From: Faecalibacterium sp.
GTDB lineage: Bacteria; Bacillota; Clostridia; Oscillospirales; Ruminococcaceae
Assembly: GCA_020025825.1 (NCBI GenBank)
Contig: JAHHRL010000001.1
Span: 248,001 to 312,000 of the forward strand
Direction: 5' to 3'
Length of the DNA: 64,000 nucleotides
Positions within the stretch are counted from its first letter, which is position 1; every line of letters starts with the position of its first letter. The notes below the pieces were generated by a model that was not told the origin of the DNA, ran no database searches, and worked only from the letters and a program-made list of their open reading frames with translations. Shown piece after piece: positions 16,767-26,390 of the stretch. The position numbers were made by a program, and so were the translations under genes.

Positions 16767-18492
16767 GGCAAGCACCTCCCCCTGCTGATTGGCTGCGGCA
16801 AATTTCCTGATAGGTATTACAGCAAGCCAGCAATTGCGAGTGTGTACCGCAGCCTACCAGTTGGCCGTCTTCCAATACTAAAATTTGGTCTGCGTGCTGT
16901 AGGTTGGCGGCACGCTGCGATACAATGAAAACTGTTCGCTGCGTGTTGCATTGCTGTAACGAGCGGCGCAGGGCTGCGTCGGTAGCAAAATCCAGTGCGC
17001 TAAAGCTGTCGTCCAAAATTAAAATAGCAGGATTTCGCACCAGCGCACGGGCGATGGTAAGCCGCTGGCGCTGACCGCCGGATAAATTGCGTCCGCCTTG
17101 TGTAACAGGCTCATCTAAGCCAAGCGGCTTTTCTCTTACAAAGTCAGCAGCCTGTGCAGTTTCCAAGGCTGCCCAAAGGGCGGTGTCATCCGCATTTTTG
17201 CTGCCCCACAACAAATTGCTGCGGATTGTACCGGTAAACAGCTGTGCCTTTTGCGGAACGATTGCTACACACTGGCGCAGGTCTTGTTTTGGCCAGGCAG
17301 TGATAGGTGTGCCAAAAAGCTGAATGCTTCCATCTGTTGCATCATAAAAACGGGCAATCAGGTTGATAAGGCTGGTTTTTCCGCTGCCCGTGCTGCCGAT
17401 AATGCCGATGGTCTGTCCGGCAAGTGCAGTAAAGCTGATGTCTTCCAGACTTGCAGCACCGGCATCTGCATACGTAAAACGAACGTGGTCAAACACAACA
17501 GCAGATTCTGCTTGCACAGATGTGGGGCTGTCCGTAGGAAACAGCATATCAGGTGCAGTGTCCAGTACGGCAGCAACACGCTGCATACAGGCGACACCCT
17601 TACTGGTAAGCACAATGGTATTTGCCATCTTAACCAGCTCTACAAGAATTTGGCTGAGATAATCTACCAATGCAATCACATCACCGGCACGCAGACTGCC
17701 AATTTGTACCTGCACTGCACCGGTGTAAAGTACGGCAATCACACCCAGATGAACCACAACCCCGGTAAGGGGATTCAGCAGGCCTGCAATACGGCCAACC
17801 TGAAGCTGGGCACGGGTAAAATCCTTGTTTGCGTATGCAAACCGCTGCACTTCGCTGTCTTGCTGATTGAAGGCACGCACCACACGCACACCGGTTAAAT
17901 TCTCACGGGTCAGGCCAAGGACGGTATCCAGTTTTGCTTGAATTTTTCGGTAGCGGGGGGAGGTCCAAGCCATAAGCCCAAAGACGATAGCAAATAAAAC
18001 CGGTACAACAACAGCAAAGATAAGCCCCACTTTTTTGCTGATGGTAAATGCAAAGAAAAGCGAGCCAAACACGATAAACGGACTGCGTAAAAACAGCCGC
18101 AAAAACATATTGATTCCGTTTTGCACTTGTTGCAGGTCGCTGGTCAGGCGGGTAATCAAAGTACTGGAACCAATCGTATCACGCTGAGATGCGTCTAGCG
18201 TTTGGATATGGGCAAACAGGCGATGACGTAAATCCGCAGCGCACCCGACAGCTGCTTTAGCGGCAAAGTATTGGGCAGTTAAACTGCAGCCGGTACCAAC
18301 CACTGCAAGCACAACCAATAATCCGCAGCGTGTCAAAATGTAGTGAGTATCCCCGGCGGCAATGCCCCGGTTGATGATGTCGGCCATAATCAAGGGGACA
18401 AATAAATCAAATAAAGCTTCCAGCATTTTGAAAAGCGGCGCAAGGATACTTTGAGCCCTATACCGGCGCAGACTATAAAAAAGATGTGGCAC
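16759..18492 (-). CDS. ABC exporter half-transporter, degenerate-site subunit
   Basis: 577 residues from a GTG at 18492, which lies 7 nt after GGAGG. A TTG six codons upstream sits within the ribosome-site region and is rejected. Six helices are followed by an ATPase with Walker A GSTGSGKTS and the canonical signature LSGGQRQRL. Walker B reads LILDDSFSALD, with Asp in place of the catalytic Glu, and the H-loop reads VSQRAANLQ, with Gln for His. It is thus the partner with the non-hydrolysing site in a heterodimer with the next gene, which it overlaps by 8 nt. It is first in the three-gene unit that ends with YhcH. Confidence 0.92.
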   Translation of the reverse strand: MPHLFYSLRRYRAQSILAPLFKMLEALFDLFVPLIMADIINRGIAAGDTHYILTRCGLLVVLAVVGTGCSLTAQYFAAKAAVGCAADLRHRLFAHIQTLDASQRDTIGSSTLITRLTSDLQQVQNGINMFLRLFLRSPFIVFGSLFFAFTISKKVGLIFAVVVPVLFAIVFGLMAWTSPRYRKIQAKLDTVLGLTRENLTGVRVVRAFNQQDSEVQRFAYANKDFTRAQLQVGRIAGLLNPLTGVVVHLGVIAVLYTGAVQVQIGSLRAGDVIALVDYLSQILVELVKMANTIVLTSKGVACMQRVAAVLDTAPDMLFPTDSPTSVQAESAVVFDHVRFTYADAGAASLEDISFTALAGQTIGIIGSTGSGKTSLINLIARFYDATDGSIQLFGTPITAWPKQDLRQCVAIVPQKAQLFTGTIRSNLLWGSKNADDTALWAALETAQAADFVREKPLGLDEPVTQGGRNLSGGQRQRLTIARALVRNPAILILDDSFSALDFATDAALRRSLQQCNTQRTVFIVSQRAANLQHADQILVLEDGQLVGCGTHSQLLACCNTYQEICRSQSAGGGACHG

Positions 18493-18702
18493 GGGAGAGC
18501 CTCCTTTCAAGCAGTGGTAACATTCTTTACTATATCATAAATAACCCATGCGGCAAACCATACTTTTGTGGTATAGTAAAAGATACGTACAAAATGCTAA
18601 ATTTGCAGTCGGCGAAATAGTTCGTTCACATATTTGCAAGCATTTAGCCACAGCACTATGGTATGTTATATACACAGTTGTTTTAGTATGGAGTGTGAAA
18701 GT

Positions 18703-20523
18703 ATGGGTAAAGTAATTGGTATCGACCTTGGTACAACAAACTCTTGCGTTGCAGTGGTTGAGGCAGGTAAGCCGGTAGTAATCCCTAACGCTGAGGGTGA
18801 GCGTACCACGCCCAGTGTGGTGGCCTTTACCAAAGATGGCGAACGGCTGGTTGGCAGTGCAGCCAAGCGGCAGCTGGCAACCAATACGGCACGCACTATT
18901 ACCAGTATTAAGCGCCACATGGGTACAAATTATCAGGCACGCATGGACGGTAAAGACCTGAACCCGCAGACAATCAGTGCGATGATTTTGCAAAAGCTGC
19001 GCAAGGATGCCGAGGCGTATCTGGGTGAAACGGTCAGCGATGCAGTTATCACGGTTCCGGCTTATTTTGATGACAGCCAGCGCAAAGCAACGCAGGACGC
19101 AGGCCGTATTGCAGGTTTGAATGTGCTGCGTATCATCAACGAGCCGACGGCGGCTGCGGTTGCCTACGGTTTGGAAAATGAGCAGACCCAAAAGGTGCTG
19201 GTTTACGATTTGGGCGGTGGCACATTTGACGTTTCCATCATTGAAATTGAGGATGGCACCTTTACCGTTTTGGCAACCGGCGGCGATACGCAGCTGGGCG
19301 GCGACGATTTTGACGAGTGCGTTGTAAACTTTTTGGTACAGGAATTTTTGCGTACCGACCGCATTGACCTGCGTAAAGACCCGGCGGCTATGGGCCGTTT
19401 GAAAGAAGAAGCGGAAAAAGCAAAAAAGGAGCTTTCCTCTGCGATTTCCACACAAATCAATTTGCCGTTTATTGCTGTGGACCAGAGTGGTCCCCATCAC
19501 TTGGACATTAACTTGACCCGTGCACAATTTGAAATGATGACGGGCGGGCTATTGGAGCGCACTGTGCAGCCGGTACGTACCGCTTTAACAGATGCAGGCA
19601 TTGCACCCAGTCAGCTGAGCAAGGTACTGCTGGTTGGCGGCTCTACCCGTATGCCGGCAGTAGCACGCAAGGTAAAAGAGATTTTGGGTGTGGAGCCCAG
19701 CCGTGGATTGAACCCGGACGAGTGCGTTGCCATGGGCGCTGCGGTACAAGGCGGCTTACTGCAAGGCGGCGGCAAGCTGGAGGGCGCATCCGGTCAGGCA
19801 GCGCAGGGTCTGGTACTGATGGACGTTACGCCGCTTACCTTGTCCATTGAAACGCTGGGAGGGGTAGCAACACCGCTGATTCAGCGCAACAGCATGATAC
19901 CTACCCGCAAGAGCCAGATTTTTACTACAGCTCGTGCGCTGCAAACCAGCGTGGAAATCAATGTATTACAGGGCGAGCGCCACTTTGCACGGGATAATAA
20001 GAGCTTAGGCAAGTTTAAGCTGGGCGGCCTGCGCAGCGGCTTTGTGGAAAAGCCCCAGATTGAAGTTACGTTTGATATTGACGTAAACGGTGTTGTAAAA
20101 GTATCTGCAAAGGATATGGCAACAGGCCGCCAGCAGGAAATTACCATTACCGGCAGCACGAATTTGTCGGAACAGGATGTGCAGCGTGCTATGGCAGATG
20201 CTGCAGCCTATGAAGCTGAGGATAACCAGCGCAAGCAGCGTATGGAGCTGCATAATCAGGCGGAAATGCTGTCTTATGCAGTTGACCAGGCGCTAAGCAA
20301 GCACAAAAAAGAGCTGGATAAGGCAGAAGCAAATCAAATTAAAAACGATTTGGCAAACTTGCGCCGCTGTATCCGTAAGGATAAGCCGGAAAAAATGAAC
20401 GAGAATGAGATGCAGAATCTGATGGCAGCGAAAGCCGCTTTGGAAGCAAGCGCAGCACATTTGATGAACATTTATATGGCTGAAAAACAGCCGGAAGGCG
20501 AAAACGACAATCCGGCAGAATAA
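18703..20523 (+). CDS. dnaK: Hsp70 chaperone DnaK
   Basis: 606 residues from [18 protein letters not shown]; earlier in-frame ATGs lack a ribosome site. The ATPase domain shows [20 protein letters not shown] and [13 protein letters not shown]. The substrate-binding domain begins near [14 protein letters not shown], and a helical lid ends the protein, with an acidic tail. It folds proteins with DnaJ and GrpE, but none of grpE, dnaJ or hrcA is adjacent and no CIRCE repeat was seen upstream, so this copy lies outside the usual heat-shock operon. It may be a second dnaK, or the main gene relocated. A terminator follows. Confidence 0.95.
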   Translation: MGKVIGIDLGTTNSCVAVVEAGKPVVIPNAEGERTTPSVVAFTKDGERLVGSAAKRQLATNTARTITSIKRHMGTNYQARMDGKDLNPQTISAMILQKLRKDAEAYLGETVSDAVITVPAYFDDSQRKATQDAGRIAGLNVLRIINEPTAAAVAYGLENEQTQKVLVYDLGGGTFDVSIIEIEDGTFTVLATGGDTQLGGDDFDECVVNFLVQEFLRTDRIDLRKDPAAMGRLKEEAEKAKKELSSAISTQINLPFIAVDQSGPHHLDINLTRAQFEMMTGGLLERTVQPVRTALTDAGIAPSQLSKVLLVGGSTRMPAVARKVKEILGVEPSRGLNPDECVAMGAAVQGGLLQGGGKLEGASGQAAQGLVLMDVTPLTLSIETLGGVATPLIQRNSMIPTRKSQIFTTARALQTSVEINVLQGERHFARDNKSLGKFKLGGLRSGFVEKPQIEVTFDIDVNGVVKVSAKDMATGRQQEITITGSTNLSEQDVQRAMADAAAYEAEDNQRKQRMELHNQAEMLSYAVDQALSKHKKELDKAEANQIKNDLANLRRCIRKDKPEKMNENEMQNLMAAKAALEASAAHLMNIYMAEKQPEGENDNPAE

Positions 20524-20525
20524 AC

Positions 20526-20566
20526 AAAAAGGGCCTGCCTTGCCATTGCAAAGCAGACCCTTTTTA
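20526..20566. terminator. Bidirectional intrinsic terminator
   Basis: AAAAAGGG-x-CTGC paired with GCAG-x-CCCTTTTT (one mismatch), between converging dnaK and the HAD gene. Confidence 0.8.
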
Positions 20567-20573
20567 TATGCAA

Positions 20574-21425
20574 TCAGCCGCCCAGATTTGCTACAAAGGC
20601 ATCAATCAGCTTGGGCTCGCAGTCACCATAGGTGCCGTTTGTCAGCGGGACGAGCGCATCCTTTTCCAGATTTGCCCAGCTCTGCTGTTCCTTGCGCACC
20701 AGAATGGGGTAGTAGTATACGCCGTTTTTCGCAGCGGCGTCACGATCGCCGGGGGCATCGCCAACCATCAAAACGTGGTCGGGTGCATAGCCTTTTTCCA
20801 GCAGCTGTGCAATGCAATGAGCTTTGCTGCCGGAATCCTGTGCCAGAACAATATCCACATGGTCCAACAGACCGTTGGCTTCCCACTCGTCCATAACAGC
20901 GCCACGGTTTGCGCTGGAAACAATTGCCACGTTTGCAACCTTAGATGCAGCGGCCAAACCTTCCTTGGCACCGGGGAAAGGCTTCTTTTCACTTTCGGGC
21001 AAAGTGTTAATGCTCTCGTTTACAGAGCGAGACCAGTGCAGGGCTTTTTCCAGAATCGTGCGGCTGTCAGCATCGGCAGCAGCCTCGATAGCCTGTGCCA
21101 GTGCATCGTTGGACAATGCTTTGCTGTTATTGACCCAATCCTGCAATGCAGGCAGGCCAATGATGGGGGTGTACTGGGTATTGATTTCAGCCAGTGCAGC
21201 AGCCAGACCCTTAAAACGGTTAATGCCACGGGTCATCTGGTACAGGTTGATTTCGTTCCAACGGTTTAAGATGGGCTTTTCCCAAGCGGACAGCTCCCAC
21301 TCCTGCACCATACAAGGACCAAAGCAGCGAAAATGCTTAATATCCATAGTGTCCATAGCGCAGCCGTCAGAGTCTACGCAAACTAAAAAATCTTTTGTCT
21401 TTGTAAAATGATCAAAAGGGTTCAT
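20574..21425 (-). CDS. HAD-superfamily hydrolase
   Basis: 283 residues. Haloacid-dehalogenase motifs: VDSDGCAMDT (D18 nucleophile, D20 general acid), a VSSAN Ser in motif II, and a distal MVGDAPGDRDA acidic motif. The long stretch between motifs I and II is a helical cap. It is a probable phosphatase of unknown substrate; the family hydrolyses sugar phosphates, nucleotides and similar compounds. GGAG precedes the ATG. It is monocistronic and divergent from the AraC regulator, so the regulator could act on this gene, but only position suggests that. Confidence 0.85.
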   Translation of the reverse strand: MNPFDHFTKTKDFLVCVDSDGCAMDTMDIKHFRCFGPCMVQEWELSAWEKPILNRWNEINLYQMTRGINRFKGLAAALAEINTQYTPIIGLPALQDWVNNSKALSNDALAQAIEAAADADSRTILEKALHWSRSVNESINTLPESEKKPFPGAKEGLAAASKVANVAIVSSANRGAVMDEWEANGLLDHVDIVLAQDSGSKAHCIAQLLEKGYAPDHVLMVGDAPGDRDAAAKNGVYYYPILVRKEQQSWANLEKDALVPLTNGTYGDCEPKLIDAFVANLGG

Positions 21426-21589
21426 AGAAAAATCTCCTTCTCTATAGTATCGTCATCTGATAACAGAATACCATAAAACGGTACAAAAGTGATAGTAAAA
21501 TTTGCAAATATGGTAACGCAAAGAGAAAATAGGGCAAATGTCAGCGGAAATTTATAAATAATACGTACAAACAGCAATGCTCGGCTGCA

Positions 21590-21618
21590 TTGCTGTAATA
21601 AGGCGTTTATGCTAAAAT
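21590..21618 (+). promoter_or_regulatory. Promoter of the AraC-type regulator
   Basis: TTGCTG, 17-nt spacer, TAAAAT, about 40 nt upstream of the ATG at 21657. Match to consensus is moderate. Confidence 0.5.
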
Positions 21619-21656
21619 ACATCGTGTATGATGAAAAACAGTAAAGGGGGATTTGT

Positions 21657-22865
21657 ATGCAGGTAGATTTTACAAAGGTGCTGAAAAGCCTTGCTGCCGC
21701 ACACAATTTGCAGCTGTTATGTGTTGCAGCACCGTTTGATGAACTGAAAAAGTTTGATTACGGCCTGCGTATGGCGCTGGACCCCAAAATGGACTGGGAA
21801 AATTTAGCCAGAATGCTGCTGGAAGATGTCCCCCCGCACACACTGGTGCTGGCAGAAGATATTTTTGAACTGAAGTATGCCTTGTTTACCTTACCGGACC
21901 AACCGGAGACAGTGTATATCATAGGCCCTTGGATGGCAGGCAAGCGCAGCCCGGGCAGCGTACAGTGGTGCCGGGAACATCTGGGCGAAGACGGAGAAAA
22001 GGCAATCCAGCAGTTTTATAATGGTATCTGCATCATGAATAATGATTCGCTGTGTGTGGCGCTGAGCGCATTGCTTGCGATGGTGTATGATGAGGGAACC
22101 TTCCGTGTAGTACAGAAAAAAGCGTTCCGGCCTTTTATTTTTCAGCCGGATATGTGTGCCTTTCAGGAGCCGCCCTTTGAAAAAGATTTACCTGCGACCA
22201 TGCTGGAACAGCGCTATGCGGCGGAAAGTGCCATGATGGATGCAGTTTCGCAAGGGAACTTTGGTGCCGCATTAACAGCGTTTGAGCAACTGATGCGGTT
22301 CCGACTGGAAAGCCGCTTTACAACACCGCTGCGTGACGCAAAAACGACACTGCTTATATCCAATGTACTTTTACGCAAGGCAATTCAGCGCAGCGCAGTA
22401 CACCCTTATTATATTGATAAGATTTCCGGCAGGTATGCAGTACTGATTGAAAATATGTCAGATGTGGATAAGGCAAGGGACCTGATGGTGGATATGCTGC
22501 GGGAGTATTGCGCCTATGTGCAGCAGTATTCCCTAAAGCAGTATTCGCAGCTGATACAAAAAGTGCTGAACCATATTAATCTGAACCTGAATACAGCGTT
22601 ATCGCTGAAAAGCTTGGCCGGTATGTGCTTTATTAGTCCCAGTTATCTGTCGTACCTGTTTAAGCAGGAAACCGGCCAGACGCTGACGGATTACATCAAC
22701 ACCCAGCGGGTAGAGCGTGCAGCACGCAGACTGCAAAATACCGATGATACGGTTGCGGAAATTGCAGAGGACGTTGGCATTTTAGATGTGAACTACTTTA
22801 CGAAAATATTCAAAAAAAGTATGGGGGTTACACCTACAGCATATCGGAAACAGCTGCAAAAATAA
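21657..22865 (+). CDS. AraC-family transcriptional regulator
   Basis: 402 residues. The last 100 carry the double helix-turn-helix of AraC/XylS proteins: LKSLAGMCFISPSYLSYLFK, then TGQTLTDYINTQRVERAARRL, then VAEIAEDVGILDVNYFTKIFKK and GVTPTAYRK. The N-terminal 290 residues are not a cupin I recognise; they resemble the sensor part of large clostridial AraC regulators, with no membrane segment. The ligand is unknown. GGGGG precedes the ATG. It stands alone, divergent from the HAD gene and ended by a terminator. Confidence 0.9.
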   Translation: MQVDFTKVLKSLAAAHNLQLLCVAAPFDELKKFDYGLRMALDPKMDWENLARMLLEDVPPHTLVLAEDIFELKYALFTLPDQPETVYIIGPWMAGKRSPGSVQWCREHLGEDGEKAIQQFYNGICIMNNDSLCVALSALLAMVYDEGTFRVVQKKAFRPFIFQPDMCAFQEPPFEKDLPATMLEQRYAAESAMMDAVSQGNFGAALTAFEQLMRFRLESRFTTPLRDAKTTLLISNVLLRKAIQRSAVHPYYIDKISGRYAVLIENMSDVDKARDLMVDMLREYCAYVQQYSLKQYSQLIQKVLNHINLNLNTALSLKSLAGMCFISPSYLSYLFKQETGQTLTDYINTQRVERAARRLQNTDDTVAEIAEDVGILDVNYFTKIFKKSMGVTPTAYRKQLQK

Positions 22866-22869
22866 ACGG

Positions 22870-22916
22870 AAAAGCCTCTTTGTCAGCAGGTATAGCCCTG
22901 TGGCAGAGAGGCTTTT
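22870..22916 (+). terminator. Intrinsic terminator
   Basis: AAAAGCCTCT paired with AGAGGCTTTT around a 27-nt loop that holds a smaller stem (GCAGG/CCTGT region), directly after the AraC stop. Confidence 0.75.
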
Positions 22917-23012
22917 GGTTTGGCTGCGGCAAATGGCTTGAAAACTACGAAATATCATGATAATATATAAAAATATGCAACTAACACCATAAATATAGGA
23001 GAACTGTAAAAA

Positions 23013-24608
23013 ATGTTAACTGTCCAAGACGTAAGCCTTGAATTTGAGGGCAATGCCCTGTTTAAACACGTAGATTTAAAATTTACAGAGGGCAACTGCT
23101 ACGGCGTAATCGGTGCAAACGGTGCCGGTAAGTCTACGCTGCTGCGCATCCTTTCCGGTAAGCTGGAGCCTACCAGTGGTACAGTAACACTGGATAAGGG
23201 CAAGCGTATGAGTATTCTGGAGCAGGACCACTTTAAGTACGACGCCTACAATGTAATGACTACCGTAATTATGGGCAACCGCCACCTGTATGACATCATG
23301 GTGGAAAAAGACGAGCTGTATAATAAGGACCCGTTTACGGAAGAAGACGGCGTGCGTGCCGGCGACCTGGAAGCTGAATTTGCAGAACTGGGCGGCTGGG
23401 AAGCAGAGGCTGATGCAGCCATGCTGCTGAACGGTTTGGGTGTTACCACCGATAAGCACTATCTCCAGATGAGTGATTTGGACGGCCGTGATAAGGTGAA
23501 GGTTTTGCTGGCACAGGCATTGTTCGGCAACCCGGATATTGTTTTGCTGGACGAGCCTACCAACTATCTGGATTTGGAAAGCATCGAATGGCTGGAAAAC
23601 TTCCTGCTGGATTTCCCCGGTACGCTGATTGTGGTCAGCCATGACCGTTACTTCCTGAATGAAGTATGTACCCATACCGTTGACATCGACTACAATCAGG
23701 TAAAGCTGTATGCCGGCAACTACGATTTCTGGTATGAGTCCAGCCGACTGATGCAGCGCCTGATTAAGCAGCAGAACAAGAAAAAAGAGGATAAGATTCG
23801 TGAACTGCAAAGCTTTATCCAGCGTTTCTCTGCAAACAAGTCCAAGAGTAAGCAGGCAACCAGCCGTAAAAAGATTTTGGATAGCTTGCAGTTAGAGGAT
23901 ATGCCTGCATCCAGCCGCCGTTACCCCTTTGTTGGCTTTGAAATGGAGCGTGAGCCCGGTAAGGATATTCTGTTTGTAGAAGGCCTGACAAAAACGATTA
24001 ACGGTGTTAAGGTTCTGAACAATGTTTCCTTTGTCTTGAATCGTGAGGAGAAGGTTGCACTGGTAGGCGATAACGAAGCCGGTCAGACCGCTCTGTTCCA
24101 GATTTTGATGGGTGAGATGGAGCCGGACTCCGGCAGCTACCGCTGGGGTGTTTCCACCAGTCAGAGCTACTTCCCCAAGGATAACGGTGCCTATTTTAAC
24201 GATGTGGACCTGAACTTGGTTGAGTGGCTGCGCCAGTATGCACCGGAACCCACCGAAACCTACTTGCGTGGCTTCTTGGGTCGTATGCTGTTTAGCGGCG
24301 ATGAAGTGTACAAGAGTGTTAAGGTTCTGTCCGGTGGTGAAAAGGTTCGCTGCATGCTGAGCCGTATGATGATGGGTAAGGCAAATGTGCTGCTGCTGGA
24401 CCAGCCCACCAACCATCTGGACCTGGAAAGTATTTCGGCTGTGAACGAAGGCATTGCAAGCTTTAAGAGCAACGTAATTTTTGCCAGCCACGACCATCAG
24501 TTTGTGCAGACGGTTGCAAACCGTATTATCGAACTGACAGAAAACGGCTGTTTGGACTATCAGGGTGATTATGACTCCTATCTGGAGTGGCGTAAAACCC
24601 GTGTATAA
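23013..24608 (+). CDS. ABC-F family ATPase with one degenerate site
   Basis: 531 residues, two ATPase domains and no membrane helices: an ABC-F protein of the YkpA/YbiT type that would act on the ribosome. Domain 1 has intact Walker A GANGAGKST (K40) and Walker B LLLDEPTN (E181), but a poor signature, MSDLDGRDK (153-161). Domain 2 has Walker A GDNEAGQT with Gln358 in place of Lys and Walker B LLLDQPTN with Gln464 in place of Glu, but a canonical signature LSGGEK (439-444). One composite site is therefore complete, and the other lacks all three elements. The linker between domains (about 245-300) is Lys-rich. Antibiotic resistance or translation quality control is possible; neither is shown. 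It is a single gene. Confidence 0.92.
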   Translation: MLTVQDVSLEFEGNALFKHVDLKFTEGNCYGVIGANGAGKSTLLRILSGKLEPTSGTVTLDKGKRMSILEQDHFKYDAYNVMTTVIMGNRHLYDIMVEKDELYNKDPFTEEDGVRAGDLEAEFAELGGWEAEADAAMLLNGLGVTTDKHYLQMSDLDGRDKVKVLLAQALFGNPDIVLLDEPTNYLDLESIEWLENFLLDFPGTLIVVSHDRYFLNEVCTHTVDIDYNQVKLYAGNYDFWYESSRLMQRLIKQQNKKKEDKIRELQSFIQRFSANKSKSKQATSRKKILDSLQLEDMPASSRRYPFVGFEMEREPGKDILFVEGLTKTINGVKVLNNVSFVLNREEKVALVGDNEAGQTALFQILMGEMEPDSGSYRWGVSTSQSYFPKDNGAYFNDVDLNLVEWLRQYAPEPTETYLRGFLGRMLFSGDEVYKSVKVLSGGEKVRCMLSRMMMGKANVLLLDQPTNHLDLESISAVNEGIASFKSNVIFASHDHQFVQTVANRIIELTENGCLDYQGDYDSYLEWRKTRV

Positions 24609-24622
24609 TCGGATTGTATAAC

Positions 24623-24659
24623 AAAAAGGCACCGCAGGAGTTCCTGCGGTGCCTTTTTT
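24623..24659. terminator. Bidirectional intrinsic terminator
   Basis: AAAAAGGCACCGCAGGA and its perfect complement with almost no loop, then T run; between the converging ABC-F and symporter genes. Confidence 0.92.
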
Positions 24660-24668
24660 ATTACTGCT

Positions 24669-26060
24669 TTATTGCAAATCCTCTGCGGAAACAACTTCGT
24701 CACGGGAAGCTTTGATGATAACACGGTGCAAAGCCAAAACAGCCATCAGGTTGGGAATGACCATCAAACCATTGAACATATCGCTTGCGTTCCACACCAA
24801 TTCCACCTTCTGGAAAGAGCCCAGCACAATGGCGCCCACAACCAGAAAAGCGTAAATCAGCCGAGCGATTTTGTTGTCGTGGAACAGTGCTTTTACGTTG
24901 GTTTCGCCAAAGAAATACCAGCCGATAATCGTGGAGAATGCGAAGAACAGCATGCAGATAGCCAAAAAGATATTACCAAACTGACCAAAGGCCTGACCGA
25001 AAGCTGCCTGTGCAAGGGGGGTTCCGGACAAGGCACCCTCAACACCCGGCTGCAACAAACCGCTGGTGAGGATGACCAATGCGGTCAGGGTCAGCACAAC
25101 AAAGGTATCCACAAACACACCCATGATTGCGATAACACCCTGGTCCTGCGGCTTTTCTACTTGAGCCAGTGCGTGTGCATGGGGGGTAGAGCCCATACCG
25201 GCTTCGTTAGAGAACAGACCACGGGCTACACCAAAACGCAGAGCCTGCTTGATGCCGATACCCATTGCACCGCCATAAACAGCCTCAGGGCTGAATGCGC
25301 ATACAAAAATAGAACGAAGTGCTTCCGGCAAAGCGGAAAAGTTCATGCCCAGAATGATAATGCAACCCAGTACGTAGAAGCAGGCCATAATGGGAACAAC
25401 TTTTTCCGTAAAGGAAGCAATGCGATGGACACCGCCGACAAAGATGAATGCAGCAATGCAGGCTGTCAAAATGCCGGTGAGCAATTTCGGCATGGAAAAT
25501 GCGGTGTAGAAAGCATCGCCAATAGAGTTGGCCTGTACCATATTACCCATTAAGCCCAAAGCAAGGATGATTGCAACCGAGAAAAACACAGCCAGTACTT
25601 TGCCCAGTTTACCCTTGAATGCAGCACGGATGTAGTAGATGGGGCCGCCGGTGATGTTGCCGTTAGAATCTTTTGTGCGGCTGACCTGAGCCAGAATAGC
25701 TTCGCCGTAAATGGTAGACATACCTAAAAATGCGGAAATCCACATCCAGAAAATAGCGCCGGGGCCGCCAGAATACAGCGCCACAGCACAGCCGGTAATA
25801 TTGCCGGTACCTACCTGTGCAGCGATGGCAGTTGTCAGTGCCTGAAAGGAGCTCATACCGTCCTTACCGGCCTTTTTGCCGTTGAGGTTCACGCTGCCAA
25901 ACAGGCGCTTGAAACCTTCCTTAAATTTACGAACCTGCACAAAGCGTGTACGGATACTGTAATAAATACCGGTACCCAGCAACAAAAACAGCAAGACCAG
26001 CTGCTTGTTCCAAAGTACGTCGTTTACGGCGTTTACTACGTTAGTCAAAAATTGTTCCAT
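24669..26060 (-). CDS. Sodium:alanine/glycine symporter (AGCS family)
   Basis: 463 residues from the ATG at 26060, preceded by GGAAG; the longer upstream frame overlaps the terminator of the riboswitch and is rejected. Many helices; GTGIYYSIRTRFVQVRKF near the start, TAIAAQVGTGNITGCAVALY and GGPGAIFWMWISAFLGMSTIY are AGCS signatures. It imports alanine or glycine with Na+. A tandem glycine riboswitch lies in its leader, which points to glycine as a physiological substrate or signal. The promoter is at 26391-26419. Confidence 0.95.
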   Translation of the reverse strand: MEQFLTNVVNAVNDVLWNKQLVLLFLLLGTGIYYSIRTRFVQVRKFKEGFKRLFGSVNLNGKKAGKDGMSSFQALTTAIAAQVGTGNITGCAVALYSGGPGAIFWMWISAFLGMSTIYGEAILAQVSRTKDSNGNITGGPIYYIRAAFKGKLGKVLAVFFSVAIILALGLMGNMVQANSIGDAFYTAFSMPKLLTGILTACIAAFIFVGGVHRIASFTEKVVPIMACFYVLGCIIILGMNFSALPEALRSIFVCAFSPEAVYGGAMGIGIKQALRFGVARGLFSNEAGMGSTPHAHALAQVEKPQDQGVIAIMGVFVDTFVVLTLTALVILTSGLLQPGVEGALSGTPLAQAAFGQAFGQFGNIFLAICMLFFAFSTIIGWYFFGETNVKALFHDNKIARLIYAFLVVGAIVLGSFQKVELVWNASDMFNGLMVIPNLMAVLALHRVIIKASRDEVVSAEDLQ

Positions 26061-26119
26061 GTGAGATGCTTCCTTTCCATAGCAGAGAGTAAGTGATTGC
26101 GAAAAGCAGCACATGGAAA

Positions 26120-26158
26120 ATAAATAAGCCGAGTGTACAAAAATGCACAATCGGCTCC
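26120..26158 (-). terminator. Intrinsic terminator, expression platform of the glycine riboswitch
   Basis: On the minus strand AGCCGA...TCGGCT encloses a second stem (GTGCA/TGTAC), followed by a T-rich tract. It lies between the second glycine aptamer and the symporter start, where a glycine ON-switch would carry its terminator. Confidence 0.7.
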
Positions 26159-26191
26159 AACAGAACAAACGCCCCCATTCGGGAACGCATG

Positions 26192-26362
26192 CTCACTCTG
26201 TCCTTTTACCTGAGAGATTCAGCGTAGATACGCTTTGCACCTTCGGTACTCTATGAAGAGATTCTCCAGAGCCACAATCCATTTCTGGTCCTTGCCCAAA
26301 ACCGGGCGCCTGAGAGTTTTACTCCTTCGGCAGGTGCGATACACCGTTCCCCCAGAAACTTC
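26192..26362 (-). promoter_or_regulatory. Tandem glycine riboswitch
   Basis: On the minus strand, two successive aptamers carry the glycine-riboswitch landmarks. The first reads GCACCTGCCGAAGGAGTAAA and then CTCTCAGGC. The second reads TACCGAAGGTGCAAAGC and then GAATCTCTCAGGTAAAAGG, followed by GACAGAG. A short linker joins them. The symporter gene begins about 130 nt downstream, after a terminator stem. Known glycine riboswitches control glycine cleavage or Na+:alanine/glycine symporters; this one is the latter. Boundaries are good to about 10 nt. Confidence 0.93.
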
Positions 26363-26390
26363 GCTTGTCAATATTCAGTTTATGCATAGG

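Noticed and set aside
18493..18702. CIRCE or other heat-shock element before dnaK
   Set aside because: No TTAGCACTC-N9-GAGTGCTAA-like repeat could be seen.
24669..26168. 499-codon start of the symporter
   Set aside because: The first 36 codons lie over the riboswitch terminator and lack a ribosome site. The ATG at 26060 is preceded by GGAAG.
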